Positions 46,963 through 56,351 of a stretch of 64,000 nt of DNA are shown one piece after another. The position numbers were made by a program, and so were the translations under genes. The DNA comes from Corynebacterium sp. ACRPH (lineage in GTDB: Bacteria > Actinomycetota > Actinomycetes > Mycobacteriales > Mycobacteriaceae): assembly GCF_022347285.1 (NCBI RefSeq), contig NZ_JAKRND010000009.1:44343-108342 (forward strand). The letters run 5' to 3'. The notes under the pieces were generated by a model. The model worked only from the letters and a program-made list of their open reading frames with translations, ran no database searches and was not told the origin of the DNA. The number at the start of each line of letters is the position of its first letter. Within the stretch, counting starts at the first letter, position 1.

Positions 46963-48165
46963 ATGGCCAAGGAAGACCAGCCCCAAGAAAACCGGCAGAG
47001 CCACCCGCGCGTCCTCGTCGTAACTAACGACTTCCCGCCGACCCTCGGCGGGATTCAGACCTACGTGCGCGACTACCTCTCCACGCTGAACCCGGAGAAC
47101 GTCGTTGTCTTCGCCTCCACGCAGAACACGGAGGATGCCCGCGCCTTCGACGCGCAACAGTCCTACCGGGTGGTTCGCTGGCCGCGCAGCGTGATGCTGC
47201 CCACCCCAGCCACCGCACGGAAGATGCAGCAGCTGATCCGCGAGCACAACATCCACACCGTCTGGTTCGGCGCCGCCGCACCGCTGGCGCTGATGGCCAA
47301 GGCCGCACGTGCAGCGGGAGCTCGCCGCGTGGTCGCCTCCACGCACGGCCACGAGGTCGGCTGGTCCATGTTCCCCGGCTCCCGCCAGGTGCTACGGCGC
47401 ATCGGCAACACCGTGGACTGCCTGACCTACGTTTCCCACTACGCGCGCAACCGCATGGCCGCCGCGTTTGGCCCCACCGTCGCCTGGGAACCCATGCCCG
47501 GCGGGGTGAACACCGACCTTTTCCGCCCGGACCCAGCCATGCGGGAAACCCTGCGCGCCCGCTATGGCCTGGGGGACAAGAAGGTCATCGTCGCCGTTTC
47601 CCGCCTGGTCCCGCGCAAGGGCCAGGACACGCTGGTCAGAGCCATGCCCGCCGTCCTGCGCGAGCACCCGGATGCGCACCTGCTGATCGTCGGACCCGGT
47701 ACGTACCGCGGGAAGTTGGAGAAACTGGCGCGTCGGCTGGGCGTCATAAAGAACACAACTTTTACCGGCGCCGTCGATGTAGAGGAGCTACCGGGGCATT
47801 TCGTGGCCGGCGATGTGTTTGCGCTGCCGGTGCGCACGCAGCTGGGCGGGCTGTCGGTGGAAGGCCTCGGCATCGTGTTCCTGGAGGCGCAGGCCGCCGG
47901 AGTGGCCACTGTCGCGGGCAATGGCGGCGGCGCGCCTGAGACGGTGATCGATGGGGAGACCGGGCTGGTCGTGGACTCACGGGACCTCGATGACGTTGTG
48001 GGGTGTATCTCTTCTTTGCTTGGTGACGCCCCCACGCGCCAGCGGCTATCGAACGCAGCGAGGGAGTACGTGACGGGGAAGTGGACCTGGGAAGTCCTCG
48101 GCCACCAGTGCCGTGCGGTGATGGCCGGAACCGGCGGCATTCCGCCGCACCACAGCTTCGCCTGA
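46963..48165 (+). CDS. pimB: PimB' phosphatidylinositol monomannoside mannosyltransferase
   Basis: A 400-residue GT-B (family GT4) enzyme. It adds the second mannose from GDP-mannose to phosphatidylinositol monomannoside at the inner face of the membrane, an early step to PIMs, lipomannan and LAM. The N-terminal loop NDFPPTLGGIQTYVRDYL, the mid-protein VSRLVPRKGQDTLVRAMP and the EX7E motif EGLGIVFLE (near residue 304) support this. Position after the two nlpC genes and before glk matches cg2400 (PimB') and Rv2188c. Translation is probably leaderless. A TGACGCCC motif lies near its 3' end. Confidence 0.9.
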   Translation: MAKEDQPQENRQSHPRVLVVTNDFPPTLGGIQTYVRDYLSTLNPENVVVFASTQNTEDARAFDAQQSYRVVRWPRSVMLPTPATARKMQQLIREHNIHTVWFGAAAPLALMAKAARAAGARRVVASTHGHEVGWSMFPGSRQVLRRIGNTVDCLTYVSHYARNRMAAAFGPTVAWEPMPGGVNTDLFRPDPAMRETLRARYGLGDKKVIVAVSRLVPRKGQDTLVRAMPAVLREHPDAHLLIVGPGTYRGKLEKLARRLGVIKNTTFTGAVDVEELPGHFVAGDVFALPVRTQLGGLSVEGLGIVFLEAQAAGVATVAGNGGGAPETVIDGETGLVVDSRDLDDVVGCISSLLGDAPTRQRLSNAAREYVTGKWTWEVLGHQCRAVMAGTGGIPPHHSFA

Positions 48166-48221
48166 GACCCGGCTGGCCGGGGGAAGGTAGCGGCAGAATT
48201 TCTATGCGCTGCCCGGCTGGC

Positions 48222-48227
48222 TAGAAT
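48222..48227 (+). promoter_or_regulatory. -10 box upstream of glk
   Basis: TAGAAT fits the consensus and lies about 50-65 bases before the candidate starts of the glucokinase gene, so this transcript has a leader. Confidence 0.45.
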
Positions 48228-48272
48228 GAGGGGGTTAATCGGCACAGAAGAGTACAGACAAGCACAGACGAA

Positions 48273-49262
48273 GTGGAGAGGGTGGAACGCCTAGTGACTG
48301 GGACCCTAACCGTGGGCGTGGACATCGGTGGCACGAACCTGCGCGCCGCCGTAGTGGACGCGGACGGGCAGATCCTGGACATCGAGAAGCTGCCCACACC
48401 CTCTAGCGTGTACGCGCTGGAAACCGCGCTGGCGCACGCCATCGGCTGCCTGCAACGCCGCAACGAGGGCATTGTGGCGGTGGGCCTGGCCGTGGCGGGG
48501 TTTATTAACTCCCAGCGCGATACGGTGCGCTTCGCCCCGCACCTGCCGTGGCGCAACGCGAAAGTGACCGAACGGCTGAGCGCGAAGCTAGGGCTGCCGG
48601 TGGAGCTGGAGCACGACGCAAACTCGGCCGCGCTGGGGGAGTACTACCTGGGGGCCGCGCAGAACGCGGGGACGTGGGTCCTGTTCGCACTGGGCACCGG
48701 CATCGGTGGTGCCGTGATGGTGGACGGGGAGATCTACCGCGGAGCTTTCGGCACCGCCCCGGAGTTTGGGCACCTGACCGTCATGCCCGGCGGGCGGGCG
48801 TGCCCCTGCGGCAAGCAGGGCTGCCTGGAGCGCTACTGCTCTGGCTCGGCGCTGGCGCTGACGGCGCAGGACCTGATTGCAACCGGCCGCTACCCGGATT
48901 CGGCCATCACCCGCGAGTACGTCCAGCACCCGGAGGAGATCTCCGGCCGGGCGATCGTGCGCCTGGCCCGGGAGGGCGATCCGCTGGCCCGCGCCGCCAT
49001 CGAGGACATGGGGCTGTGGCTGGGGCGCGGCCTGTCCCTTGTGCAGGACGTGCTGGATCCGGAGCTGATCGTGATCGGCGGGGGAGTCAGCTCCGACGCG
49101 GACCTGTTCCTGGACCAGGCGGAATCGATGATGAACTACAGCATCGTCGGTGCAGGCCACCGCCCGGTAGCAGAGGTGAAAACCGCACAGCTGGGTGGCG
49201 ATGCCGGTATGATCGGCGTGGCGCTGCTGGCGCGCAAGCAGCTTGAGCGTGGCGCTGAATAG
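48273..49262 (+). CDS. glk: ROK-family glucokinase
   Basis: A ROK-family sugar kinase phosphorylating glucose with ATP. The phosphate loop is GVDIGGTNLRAAVVDADG and the catalytic Asp is in LEHDANSAALGEY. The ROK zinc motif is CPCGKQGCLERYCSG, preceded by the GHLTV histidine. The orthologue at this place in C. glutamicum is Glk (cg2399). Three GTG codons are possible starts; the third (48294, giving 322 residues, VTGTLTVGVDIGG) has GGAGAGGG at a good distance and is my preference, while the span given is the longest form. Confidence 0.9.
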   Translation: MERVERLVTGTLTVGVDIGGTNLRAAVVDADGQILDIEKLPTPSSVYALETALAHAIGCLQRRNEGIVAVGLAVAGFINSQRDTVRFAPHLPWRNAKVTERLSAKLGLPVELEHDANSAALGEYYLGAAQNAGTWVLFALGTGIGGAVMVDGEIYRGAFGTAPEFGHLTVMPGGRACPCGKQGCLERYCSGSALALTAQDLIATGRYPDSAITREYVQHPEEISGRAIVRLAREGDPLARAAIEDMGLWLGRGLSLVQDVLDPELIVIGGGVSSDADLFLDQAESMMNYSIVGAGHRPVAEVKTAQLGGDAGMIGVALLARKQLERGAE

Positions 49263-49294
49263 GGAAGCCACCAAGGGACGGTAAGTTTTAGAAC

Positions 49295-50023
49295 ATGCAG
49301 AACAAGGCGTATTGGTTTTTCAAGTACATCCTCATTGGCCCGTGGCTGCGCGTGTACAACCGCCCCTTCACCAAGGGGTTGGAGAAGCTGCCGAAGGAGG
49401 GGGCGGGCATCCTGGCCTCCAACCACCTGGCGGTGATGGACTCGTTCTACCTGCCACTGGTATCCAAGCGCCAGCTGACCTTCCTGGCTAAGAAGGAATA
49501 CTTCACCACCCCGGGCCTGGTCGGTGGCATCCAGAAGTTCTTCTTCAGCTCCGTCGGCCAGGTGCCGATCGACCGCGAGGATAAGGAATCCCAAAACGCC
49601 GCCATGGGCACCGCCCTGAAGGTACTGGAGCGCGGGGATCTGCTGGGAATGTACCCGGAGGGCACCCGCTCCCCGGACGGGCGCCTATACCGCGGCAAGA
49701 CCGGCCTGGCCCGCATCGCCCTGGAATCCGGCCAGAAGGTCTACCCGGTGGCCATGATCAACACGAACAAGGCCAACCCGATCGGCACCTGGATCCCGCG
49801 CCCCGCCCGCTGTGGGGTGTACGTCGGCGACCCGATCGATCCGGATGATTTCCGCGATGCCGGCGACGACTACGCGCAGGCCAGGGCTCTGACCGACGCG
49901 ATTATGGAGGCCCTCCACGAACTGTCCGGCCAGGAGTATGTAAAGGACTTCTACGCTGCTGACGTGAAGAAATCCCTCGAGGCTGGCAAGGGTTACCCGC
50001 CGGGCTCCGAGCCGCGCAGCTAG
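49295..50023 (+). CDS. plsC: 1-acylglycerol-3-phosphate O-acyltransferase (PlsC family)
   Basis: A 242-residue membrane-associated acyltransferase that makes phosphatidic acid from lysophosphatidic acid and acyl donor. The catalytic HX4D motif is NHLAVMDSF (about residue 47). Further motifs are VPIDRED and YPEGTRSPDG, with the acceptor-binding Glu and Gly. It starts 32 bases after glk, in the order seen in C. glutamicum, and may be cotranscribed with it. Three 11-bp tandem repeats follow the stop. Confidence 0.88.
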   Translation: MQNKAYWFFKYILIGPWLRVYNRPFTKGLEKLPKEGAGILASNHLAVMDSFYLPLVSKRQLTFLAKKEYFTTPGLVGGIQKFFFSSVGQVPIDREDKESQNAAMGTALKVLERGDLLGMYPEGTRSPDGRLYRGKTGLARIALESGQKVYPVAMINTNKANPIGTWIPRPARCGVYVGDPIDPDDFRDAGDDYAQARALTDAIMEALHELSGQEYVKDFYAADVKKSLEAGKGYPPGSEPRS

Positions 50024-50031
50024 CTATTCAA

Positions 50032-50064
50032 TAGCTACTAGGTAGCTTCTTGGTAGCTACTCGG
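50032..50064. repeat. Three 11-bp tandem repeats after plsC
   Basis: TAGCTACTAGG, TAGCTTCTTGG and TAGCTACTCGG are consecutive and followed by a partial copy (TAGGAC). Because 11 is not a multiple of three, the TAGs give stops in every forward frame. The function, if any, is unknown. Confidence 0.7.
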
Positions 50065-50101
50065 TAGGACTTTCACCAGGCATTTGCGTCCCCTCATTGG
50101 T

Positions 50102-50137
50102 TTGACTTCACGCGTGTGAACCTGATTCTGTTATAAG
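50102..50137 (+). promoter_or_regulatory. Promoter with internal dyad before acyltransferase gene
   Basis: TTGACT (50102-50107) and a TTATAAG hexamer region (50131-50137) frame the site, although the distance is long for one promoter. TTCAC-GCGT-GTGAA (50107-50120) is a perfect dyad between them and could bind a repressor. Confidence 0.35.
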
Positions 50138-50141
50138 AATT

Positions 50142-51236
50142 ATGGCAACTAAAGCGAGAGTCGAATGGGCTGATGCAGCCAAGGGTTTGTCCATCATTGG
50201 CGTGTGCATCATGCACGTCGTCACCGGTGTTCCCGGTGGCCAGGACACGGGACTCGGCCATTTCTCTAGTTTCCTCGACCCACTGCGGATGCCACTGTTC
50301 TTCCTGGTGTCGGGGCTTTTTGCACACCGCATTCTAGAACGTTCCTTCGCTGACCTGTGGTACCGCCGATTGTGGTTCCTGCTGGTGCCCTACCTGGTCT
50401 TCAACCCGTTCCACGCGCTGACGCGCATGCGGATCGACGGCAATGTCTCCTGGCTCGGCTTGGGTAAAGCCATGGTGCTGGGCAACGTGGGGCTCTGGTT
50501 CCTCTACGCCCTGATGCTCTACAACATCTTCGCCTGGATGCTGCGCAAGCAGCCGCCGTGGCTGGCGACCCTGGTTTCCTGCATCCCGCTGGTCGTCGGA
50601 GCCTTCCTCGGCGGCGGCGAGGACATTTTCTTCCGCCACGTGCTGACGTACGCCCCGATGTTCTTCATCGGCCTGCACTACCGCGACTTCTTCTTCCGCC
50701 TAGCCCGCGAGGCCTTCCGCCCCTGGGTGGTAATCGGCAGCGCGGTGTTGTTCTTCGGCACCGAGTACGTGATGCGCACTTTATCTAAGACACTTTTTAG
50801 TGATTGGACGCCCACTGTTGCGGCTATAACCCTGGGAACGGACCTGGTGCGCTCCTTGGCTGCTGTGCCGTTTGCCATCGTCGTTTCCGTTTGGATCTGC
50901 GCGATTCCGCATGTAAACCGCCTGTTCCTGTTCGTCGGCCGCAACACCTTGCAGGTCTACGTCTTCCACCCCTTGGGCCTGTATCTTCTGGGCGGGATTG
51001 CCGGGTCCTTGGCCACGGCACACCCGGAAACGCTCTCCTTCCTGGGCACCATGGCAGGTCAGCTGTGGTGGGGCATCGGCGCTTGCGTGGTGGCCTCCGC
51101 AGTCGGCTATGCGATCGGGAAGACTCCCTACCTGGGCTGGGTGCTGTTCCCGCCGGCACTGCGGCGTCCACAAGAAGAGCAGCAACAATCTCGCAACAGC
51201 GCACCCGCAGGCGGCGAGCGAGCCCCTTCGGCCTAG
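50142..51236 (+). CDS. Acyltransferase 3 family membrane protein
   Basis: A 364-residue polytopic protein of the acyltransferase 3 family with about ten helices. The N-terminus carries the family pattern (VEWADAAKGLSIIGVCIMHVV with the conserved His, and RMPLFFLVSGLFAHRIL). Members move acyl groups, often acetyl or succinyl, onto surface glycans or lipids. Neighbouring lipid and mannan genes suggest an envelope glycoconjugate, but the acceptor is unknown. The last 25 residues are polar and disordered. The stop lies 31 bases before the next gene. Confidence 0.85.
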   Translation: MATKARVEWADAAKGLSIIGVCIMHVVTGVPGGQDTGLGHFSSFLDPLRMPLFFLVSGLFAHRILERSFADLWYRRLWFLLVPYLVFNPFHALTRMRIDGNVSWLGLGKAMVLGNVGLWFLYALMLYNIFAWMLRKQPPWLATLVSCIPLVVGAFLGGGEDIFFRHVLTYAPMFFIGLHYRDFFFRLAREAFRPWVVIGSAVLFFGTEYVMRTLSKTLFSDWTPTVAAITLGTDLVRSLAAVPFAIVVSVWICAIPHVNRLFLFVGRNTLQVYVFHPLGLYLLGGIAGSLATAHPETLSFLGTMAGQLWWGIGACVVASAVGYAIGKTPYLGWVLFPPALRRPQEEQQQSRNSAPAGGERAPSA

Positions 51237-51244
51237 CGCGACCC

Positions 51245-51257
51245 AAAGGGATCTAAA
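51245..51257 (+). repeat. Duplicated 13-bp promoter-like element, copy 1
   Basis: AAAGGGATCTAAA occurs here and at 51836-51848, about 590 bases apart, before two consecutive genes. Here it runs into TAAACT (51254-51259), a -10-like hexamer eight bases before a GTG start. Confidence 0.5.
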
Positions 51258-51267
51258 CTGGATAATC

Positions 51268-51780
51268 GTGCGCTACTTCTACGACACAGAATTCATCGAA
51301 GACGGCTCCACGATCGACCTGATCTCCATCGGCGTGGTGGCTGAGGACGGCCGCGAGTTCTACGCGGTCTCTACCGAATTCAACGAGCACCGGGCAGGGC
51401 AGTGGGTGAAGAAGAACGTGCTGCCGCTGCTGCCCCCGCGCTCAGACAAGGCGTGGATGGATCGCGCGACGCTGCGCACCAAACTGCATGAGTTCCTGGT
51501 TCCCGAGCGCACCACCCGCGGTCGCGGTAAGCCTAGCGACCGGCCTGAGCTCTGGGCCTGGGTGGGCGCCTACGATCACGTGGCCCTGGCGCAACTGTGG
51601 GGCGATATGACGGGCCTGCCCTCCGACCTACCGCGCTTCACCCACGAGCTCAAGCAGCTGTGGGAGATGGCCGGCCGCCCGCGGCTACCCGAGAGCCCGA
51701 GCAATGCCCACGACGCGCTGGCGGACGCCCGCTTCAACGTGGTGAAGTACCGCCTGTCCATGGAGGCCCTGCAGTCCTAA
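51268..51780 (+). CDS. DEDDh 3'-5' exoribonuclease (Rv2179c-like)
   Basis: A 170-residue small exoribonuclease. The GTG start gives VRYFYDTEFIEDGSTIDLISIGVVAEDGREFYAVSTEF, where the first Asp and Glu are the metal ligands. The remaining acidic residues and His lie in WAWVGAYDHVALAQLWG and SNAHDALADARFNVVKYR. The mycobacterial orthologue Rv2179c, next to aroG (Rv2178c), degrades single-stranded 3' overhangs of RNA. Starting upstream would fuse it to the end of the acyltransferase region out of frame, so the GTG is preferred. The spacing suggests leaderless translation. Confidence 0.88.
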   Translation: MRYFYDTEFIEDGSTIDLISIGVVAEDGREFYAVSTEFNEHRAGQWVKKNVLPLLPPRSDKAWMDRATLRTKLHEFLVPERTTRGRGKPSDRPELWAWVGAYDHVALAQLWGDMTGLPSDLPRFTHELKQLWEMAGRPRLPESPSNAHDALADARFNVVKYRLSMEALQS

Positions 51781-53274
<1,494 letters not shown>

Positions 53275-53363
53275 AGCGCTAAGCGCCCGGGCGCCGGTAT
53301 CAGCCCTGGGCGCGCCCAAGCCAGCGCCCAGCTGGCGTGCAAGCGCCGGCTGCGCGCGAGCTT

Positions 53364-55706
53364 TTAGACCGTGGTCAGCGTGACCACGGCACCGCGGTGG
53401 CTACGAGCGCTGGGGCCGGGGGATTGACCCAGAACCAAGCCGTTGGGATCCCCCTTGATCTCCACCTCGAAGCCCGCGTCTTCCAGCTTCTCCCGAGCCC
53501 TTTCCCCAGTGAGCCCCAAAACCCAGGGCACGCGCTGGGACGTTGACTCGCGGATCTCCACATCTGTGTTCTTCGACGGGTCCACCAGTTCACCCGCACC
53601 AGGCGATTGCTCTGCTACGTCGCCGGAATCCTCGGAAGAGTCCTCCACGGGGGCGCCATCGACCGGGTTGAGGCCGGCCTCCCGCAGAGCCTTACGGGCG
53701 TCATCAATAGAAAGACCCTGCACGTCCGGCACCTCGATTGCGTTCGAGAGCACCAGAGTCACCTCCGATCCGGACTCGACCTCCGCGCCCTCCTTCGGGT
53801 CGGTGCGGATGGCCTGGCCGGCGGGGATGTCCTTGTTGAACTCCTCGGTTTCCTCGGCGACCTGCAAGCCAGCCTTCTCCAGGGTCTTCTTCGCCCGCTC
53901 GCTGTCCTGGCCTTTCACGCCCGGCACGGTGACGGGGCGCTTGCCCTTGCTCATGCGCACCTCGACGGTGGAACCGGTGTTTACTTCGGTTCCAGCGGCG
54001 GGTTGAACCTCTGCGACGTGGCCTTTTGCGATCTCGTCGGAGTAGACGTCATCGCCCTTCTTCACCTTGAGCGTGCGGTCGGTGAGCTTGTTCGTGTAGT
54101 ACTGCAGGCTCGAGTTGGTGCCCGGATCCGGGACCGTTGGCTTGCCCAGGGAAAGCAGTACCGCGACTTCGGAACCCCGCACGGCCTTCTGCCCCTTGGC
54201 GGGATCGGTGCCCATGACGGTGTTCTTCTCCGACTTATTGTCGTAGCGCTCGTCCAGGGTGGAGCTGAAACCAGCTTCCTCGACAGTGGCCTGAGCTGTG
54301 GCTTTATCCATGCCTATTACGGTCGGGATTTCGCCGTAGCGGCCCGTGGTGAACCACCATCCGCCCAGCACCATGCCAATGACCAGGGCGATGAGGAGGA
54401 CGATCCAGAAGACCGTCGCCACCGGGGACTTGTTGCTGAGCTTCGGCGCCCGCCGTGCTGGCCCCGGGCGGTGCGGTGCGTGACGGTTTTGCGCGTGCGG
54501 TGCCGGGTTATGTGGCACAGGGTTATGTGACGCAGGGCCGTGCTGTGCATACGGCGCGTGCGGCTGGTGTTGCATGCGCGTCGGGTTGGTGTGCGGGGCG
54601 TTGGCATTGTGGGGGAGCACCCCCTCGCCCGGTTCGCCCGGCCGCTCCGCGTACCCCGGTCGGCCTTCCGGCTGGAATTGCGTGACGGCGGTGTGGTGCG
54701 TCCCCGGCCGAGCGCGATCCTCCTGGGGCAGGACGACCGCGCGGGTGGACATAGATTCGTCGTCCCACGGGGTGCGCTCGCCGAAGTCGGTTCCCGCCAA
54801 TGCGCTGCGTACGGCGGACTCGGTGGGGGCGGGCACCTGGAAATCGGGGACGTCGAGGTCCTCGGCGGCCTGCTCTACGGCTTCTAGGAACTCGGCGCCG
54901 TCTACGAAGCGCTGCGTAGGGTCGCGGTGGCAGGCGCGCAGAACCAGCTCGTCGATCTCCGGCGGGATATCGGGCATCAGCGTGCTGGGGGCGGGGACGG
55001 GGCGGTTGATGCGCGCCATGGCCGTCTCGATGGGCGTGCCGCCCTTGAAAGGCGTGCGTCCGGTGAGCAGCTCAAAAAGCAGGATGCCGGCGGAGTACAC
55101 GTCGCTGGCTTGAGTCAGGTTCTCCCCGCGCACCTGCTCCGGGGAGAGGTAGCCGACGGTGCCGATGACCTGCCCGTTGACGGAGGTGGTGGCGTTGGTG
55201 GGGTCGCCCATCGCCTTGTTGATGGCACGCACCAGTCCGAAGTCGGCCAGCTTGACCTGGTTCCGGTCGCTGATCAGCACGTTATCCGGCTTGATGTCGC
55301 GGTGGATCATGCCCTTGGCATGGGCGATCGACAGCGCGGTGAGCACCGGCCGCATCACTGCGATGGCGGCGTGGGGCGGCATGGGGCCGCGCTCCTTTAG
55401 TAGTTCGCGGAGCGATCCGCCTTCGACCAGCTCCATCACCAGGAAGACATAGTCGTCGTCCACGCCCTGGTCGAAGACGTTCACCAGCGACGGGTCGCTG
55501 AGCTTCGCCACCGCGCGGGCCTCGCGCTCGAAGCGGGTGCGGAAGGCAGGTTCGCGGGCGAGTGCCGGATCCATCACCTTGACCGCCACTTCGCGGTCCA
55601 GGCGCGTATCGATAGCTGCATAGACTGTGGACATGCCACCGCGGGCGATCTGGGCGCCGATGCGGTAGCGCCACTCCAGCAGGTCTCCGGGGTGTAGCTC
55701 GCTCAC
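53364..55706 (-). CDS. pknL: PASTA-domain Ser/Thr protein kinase PknL
   Basis: A 780-residue membrane receptor kinase. The kinase domain (residues about 10-280) has the GARGGMSTVYAA-type glycine loop, Lys in EVAVKVMD, catalytic HRDIKPDNVLI and DFGLV. An unusual juxtamembrane linker carries about ten His among Pro/Asn (residues about 365-420). One helix (VFWIVLLIALVIGMVLGGWWF) leads to five extracellular PASTA domains, starting at IPTVIGM, TVPDPGT, VTVPGVKG, EVPDVQGL and RVPWVLGL, likely sensing muropeptides. Synteny with aroG and the Rv2175c-like gene identifies PknL; mycobacterial PknL lacks PASTA domains while the corynebacterial form has them. Confidence 0.93.
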   Translation of the reverse strand: MSELHPGDLLEWRYRIGAQIARGGMSTVYAAIDTRLDREVAVKVMDPALAREPAFRTRFEREARAVAKLSDPSLVNVFDQGVDDDYVFLVMELVEGGSLRELLKERGPMPPHAAIAVMRPVLTALSIAHAKGMIHRDIKPDNVLISDRNQVKLADFGLVRAINKAMGDPTNATTSVNGQVIGTVGYLSPEQVRGENLTQASDVYSAGILLFELLTGRTPFKGGTPIETAMARINRPVPAPSTLMPDIPPEIDELVLRACHRDPTQRFVDGAEFLEAVEQAAEDLDVPDFQVPAPTESAVRSALAGTDFGERTPWDDESMSTRAVVLPQEDRARPGTHHTAVTQFQPEGRPGYAERPGEPGEGVLPHNANAPHTNPTRMQHQPHAPYAQHGPASHNPVPHNPAPHAQNRHAPHRPGPARRAPKLSNKSPVATVFWIVLLIALVIGMVLGGWWFTTGRYGEIPTVIGMDKATAQATVEEAGFSSTLDERYDNKSEKNTVMGTDPAKGQKAVRGSEVAVLLSLGKPTVPDPGTNSSLQYYTNKLTDRTLKVKKGDDVYSDEIAKGHVAEVQPAAGTEVNTGSTVEVRMSKGKRPVTVPGVKGQDSERAKKTLEKAGLQVAEETEEFNKDIPAGQAIRTDPKEGAEVESGSEVTLVLSNAIEVPDVQGLSIDDARKALREAGLNPVDGAPVEDSSEDSGDVAEQSPGAGELVDPSKNTDVEIRESTSQRVPWVLGLTGERAREKLEDAGFEVEIKGDPNGLVLGQSPGPSARSHRGAVVTLTTV

Positions 55707-55901
55707 GTCTATTTTCAGCCTCGTTTTCTAGCGGTTATCAGGGTCTATGGGTGGGCTTACAAGAGATGCTCTTGTGTGTAGTTGTGCTCAGTGTTACGCA
55801 ATTATTCTAGTGGTACTCGTGTCATTATACGTTTAGCCTGGTGCGCGCCCTACTCGTTTCCTATTGACTCTTATTGACGCCCACGCGCTACAGTGGCCAC
55901 C

Positions 55902-56351
55902 GTGAGTAAAGAAAACAAGCACGCAGAAGATCACGGCACCTCCGCACGCTCTGGCGCACGCCCTGGCCAGGAGGGGCAGGGGCGCGTACTCGCGGAGCCG
56001 GTGAACGGCGTTCCCGCTGGTGAAGAGGTTCTGACCCTACCAGAAGTCGCGGAGCGAATGAACTTGGTTGTTACCAAGGTCATGGACATTCTGGGCAAGA
56101 AGCAGCTGCTGGCAGTCGAGATCGACCGCGTGCGGCACGTGCCGGCCCGCTTCTTGGACGAGGACGGGCAGCTGAACCGCTTTGTCCCCGGGGCGATCGC
56201 CCTGCTGAGCGACGGCGGCTACTCCGACGCGGAGATCCTGGATTACCTCTTTACTGAGGACGACTCTCTGCCGGGGCGCCCGGTGGATGCCCTGCACGGC
56301 CACCTTGCCCGCGAGGTGATGCGTCGGGCGCAGGCGATGGCAATTCTATAG
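55902..56351 (+). CDS. Rv2175c-like DNA-binding protein, likely PknL substrate
   Basis: A 149-residue homologue of Rv2175c, a winged-helix DNA-binding protein phosphorylated by PknL in M. tuberculosis. After a disordered N-terminus (about 40 residues rich in Gly, Arg and Ser), the helix-turn-helix reads VLTLPEVAERMNLVVTKVMDILGKKQLLAVEIDRVRHVPARFL. The C-terminal helical part is PGAIALLSDGGYSDAEILDYLF. GTG 55902 is chosen over GTG 55893 because TACAGT (55889-55894) would give a leaderless start there. It is divergent from pknL. The 3' end overlaps the convergent mptA gene by 101 bases. Confidence 0.85.
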   Translation: MSKENKHAEDHGTSARSGARPGQEGQGRVLAEPVNGVPAGEEVLTLPEVAERMNLVVTKVMDILGKKQLLAVEIDRVRHVPARFLDEDGQLNRFVPGAIALLSDGGYSDAEILDYLFTEDDSLPGRPVDALHGHLAREVMRRAQAMAIL

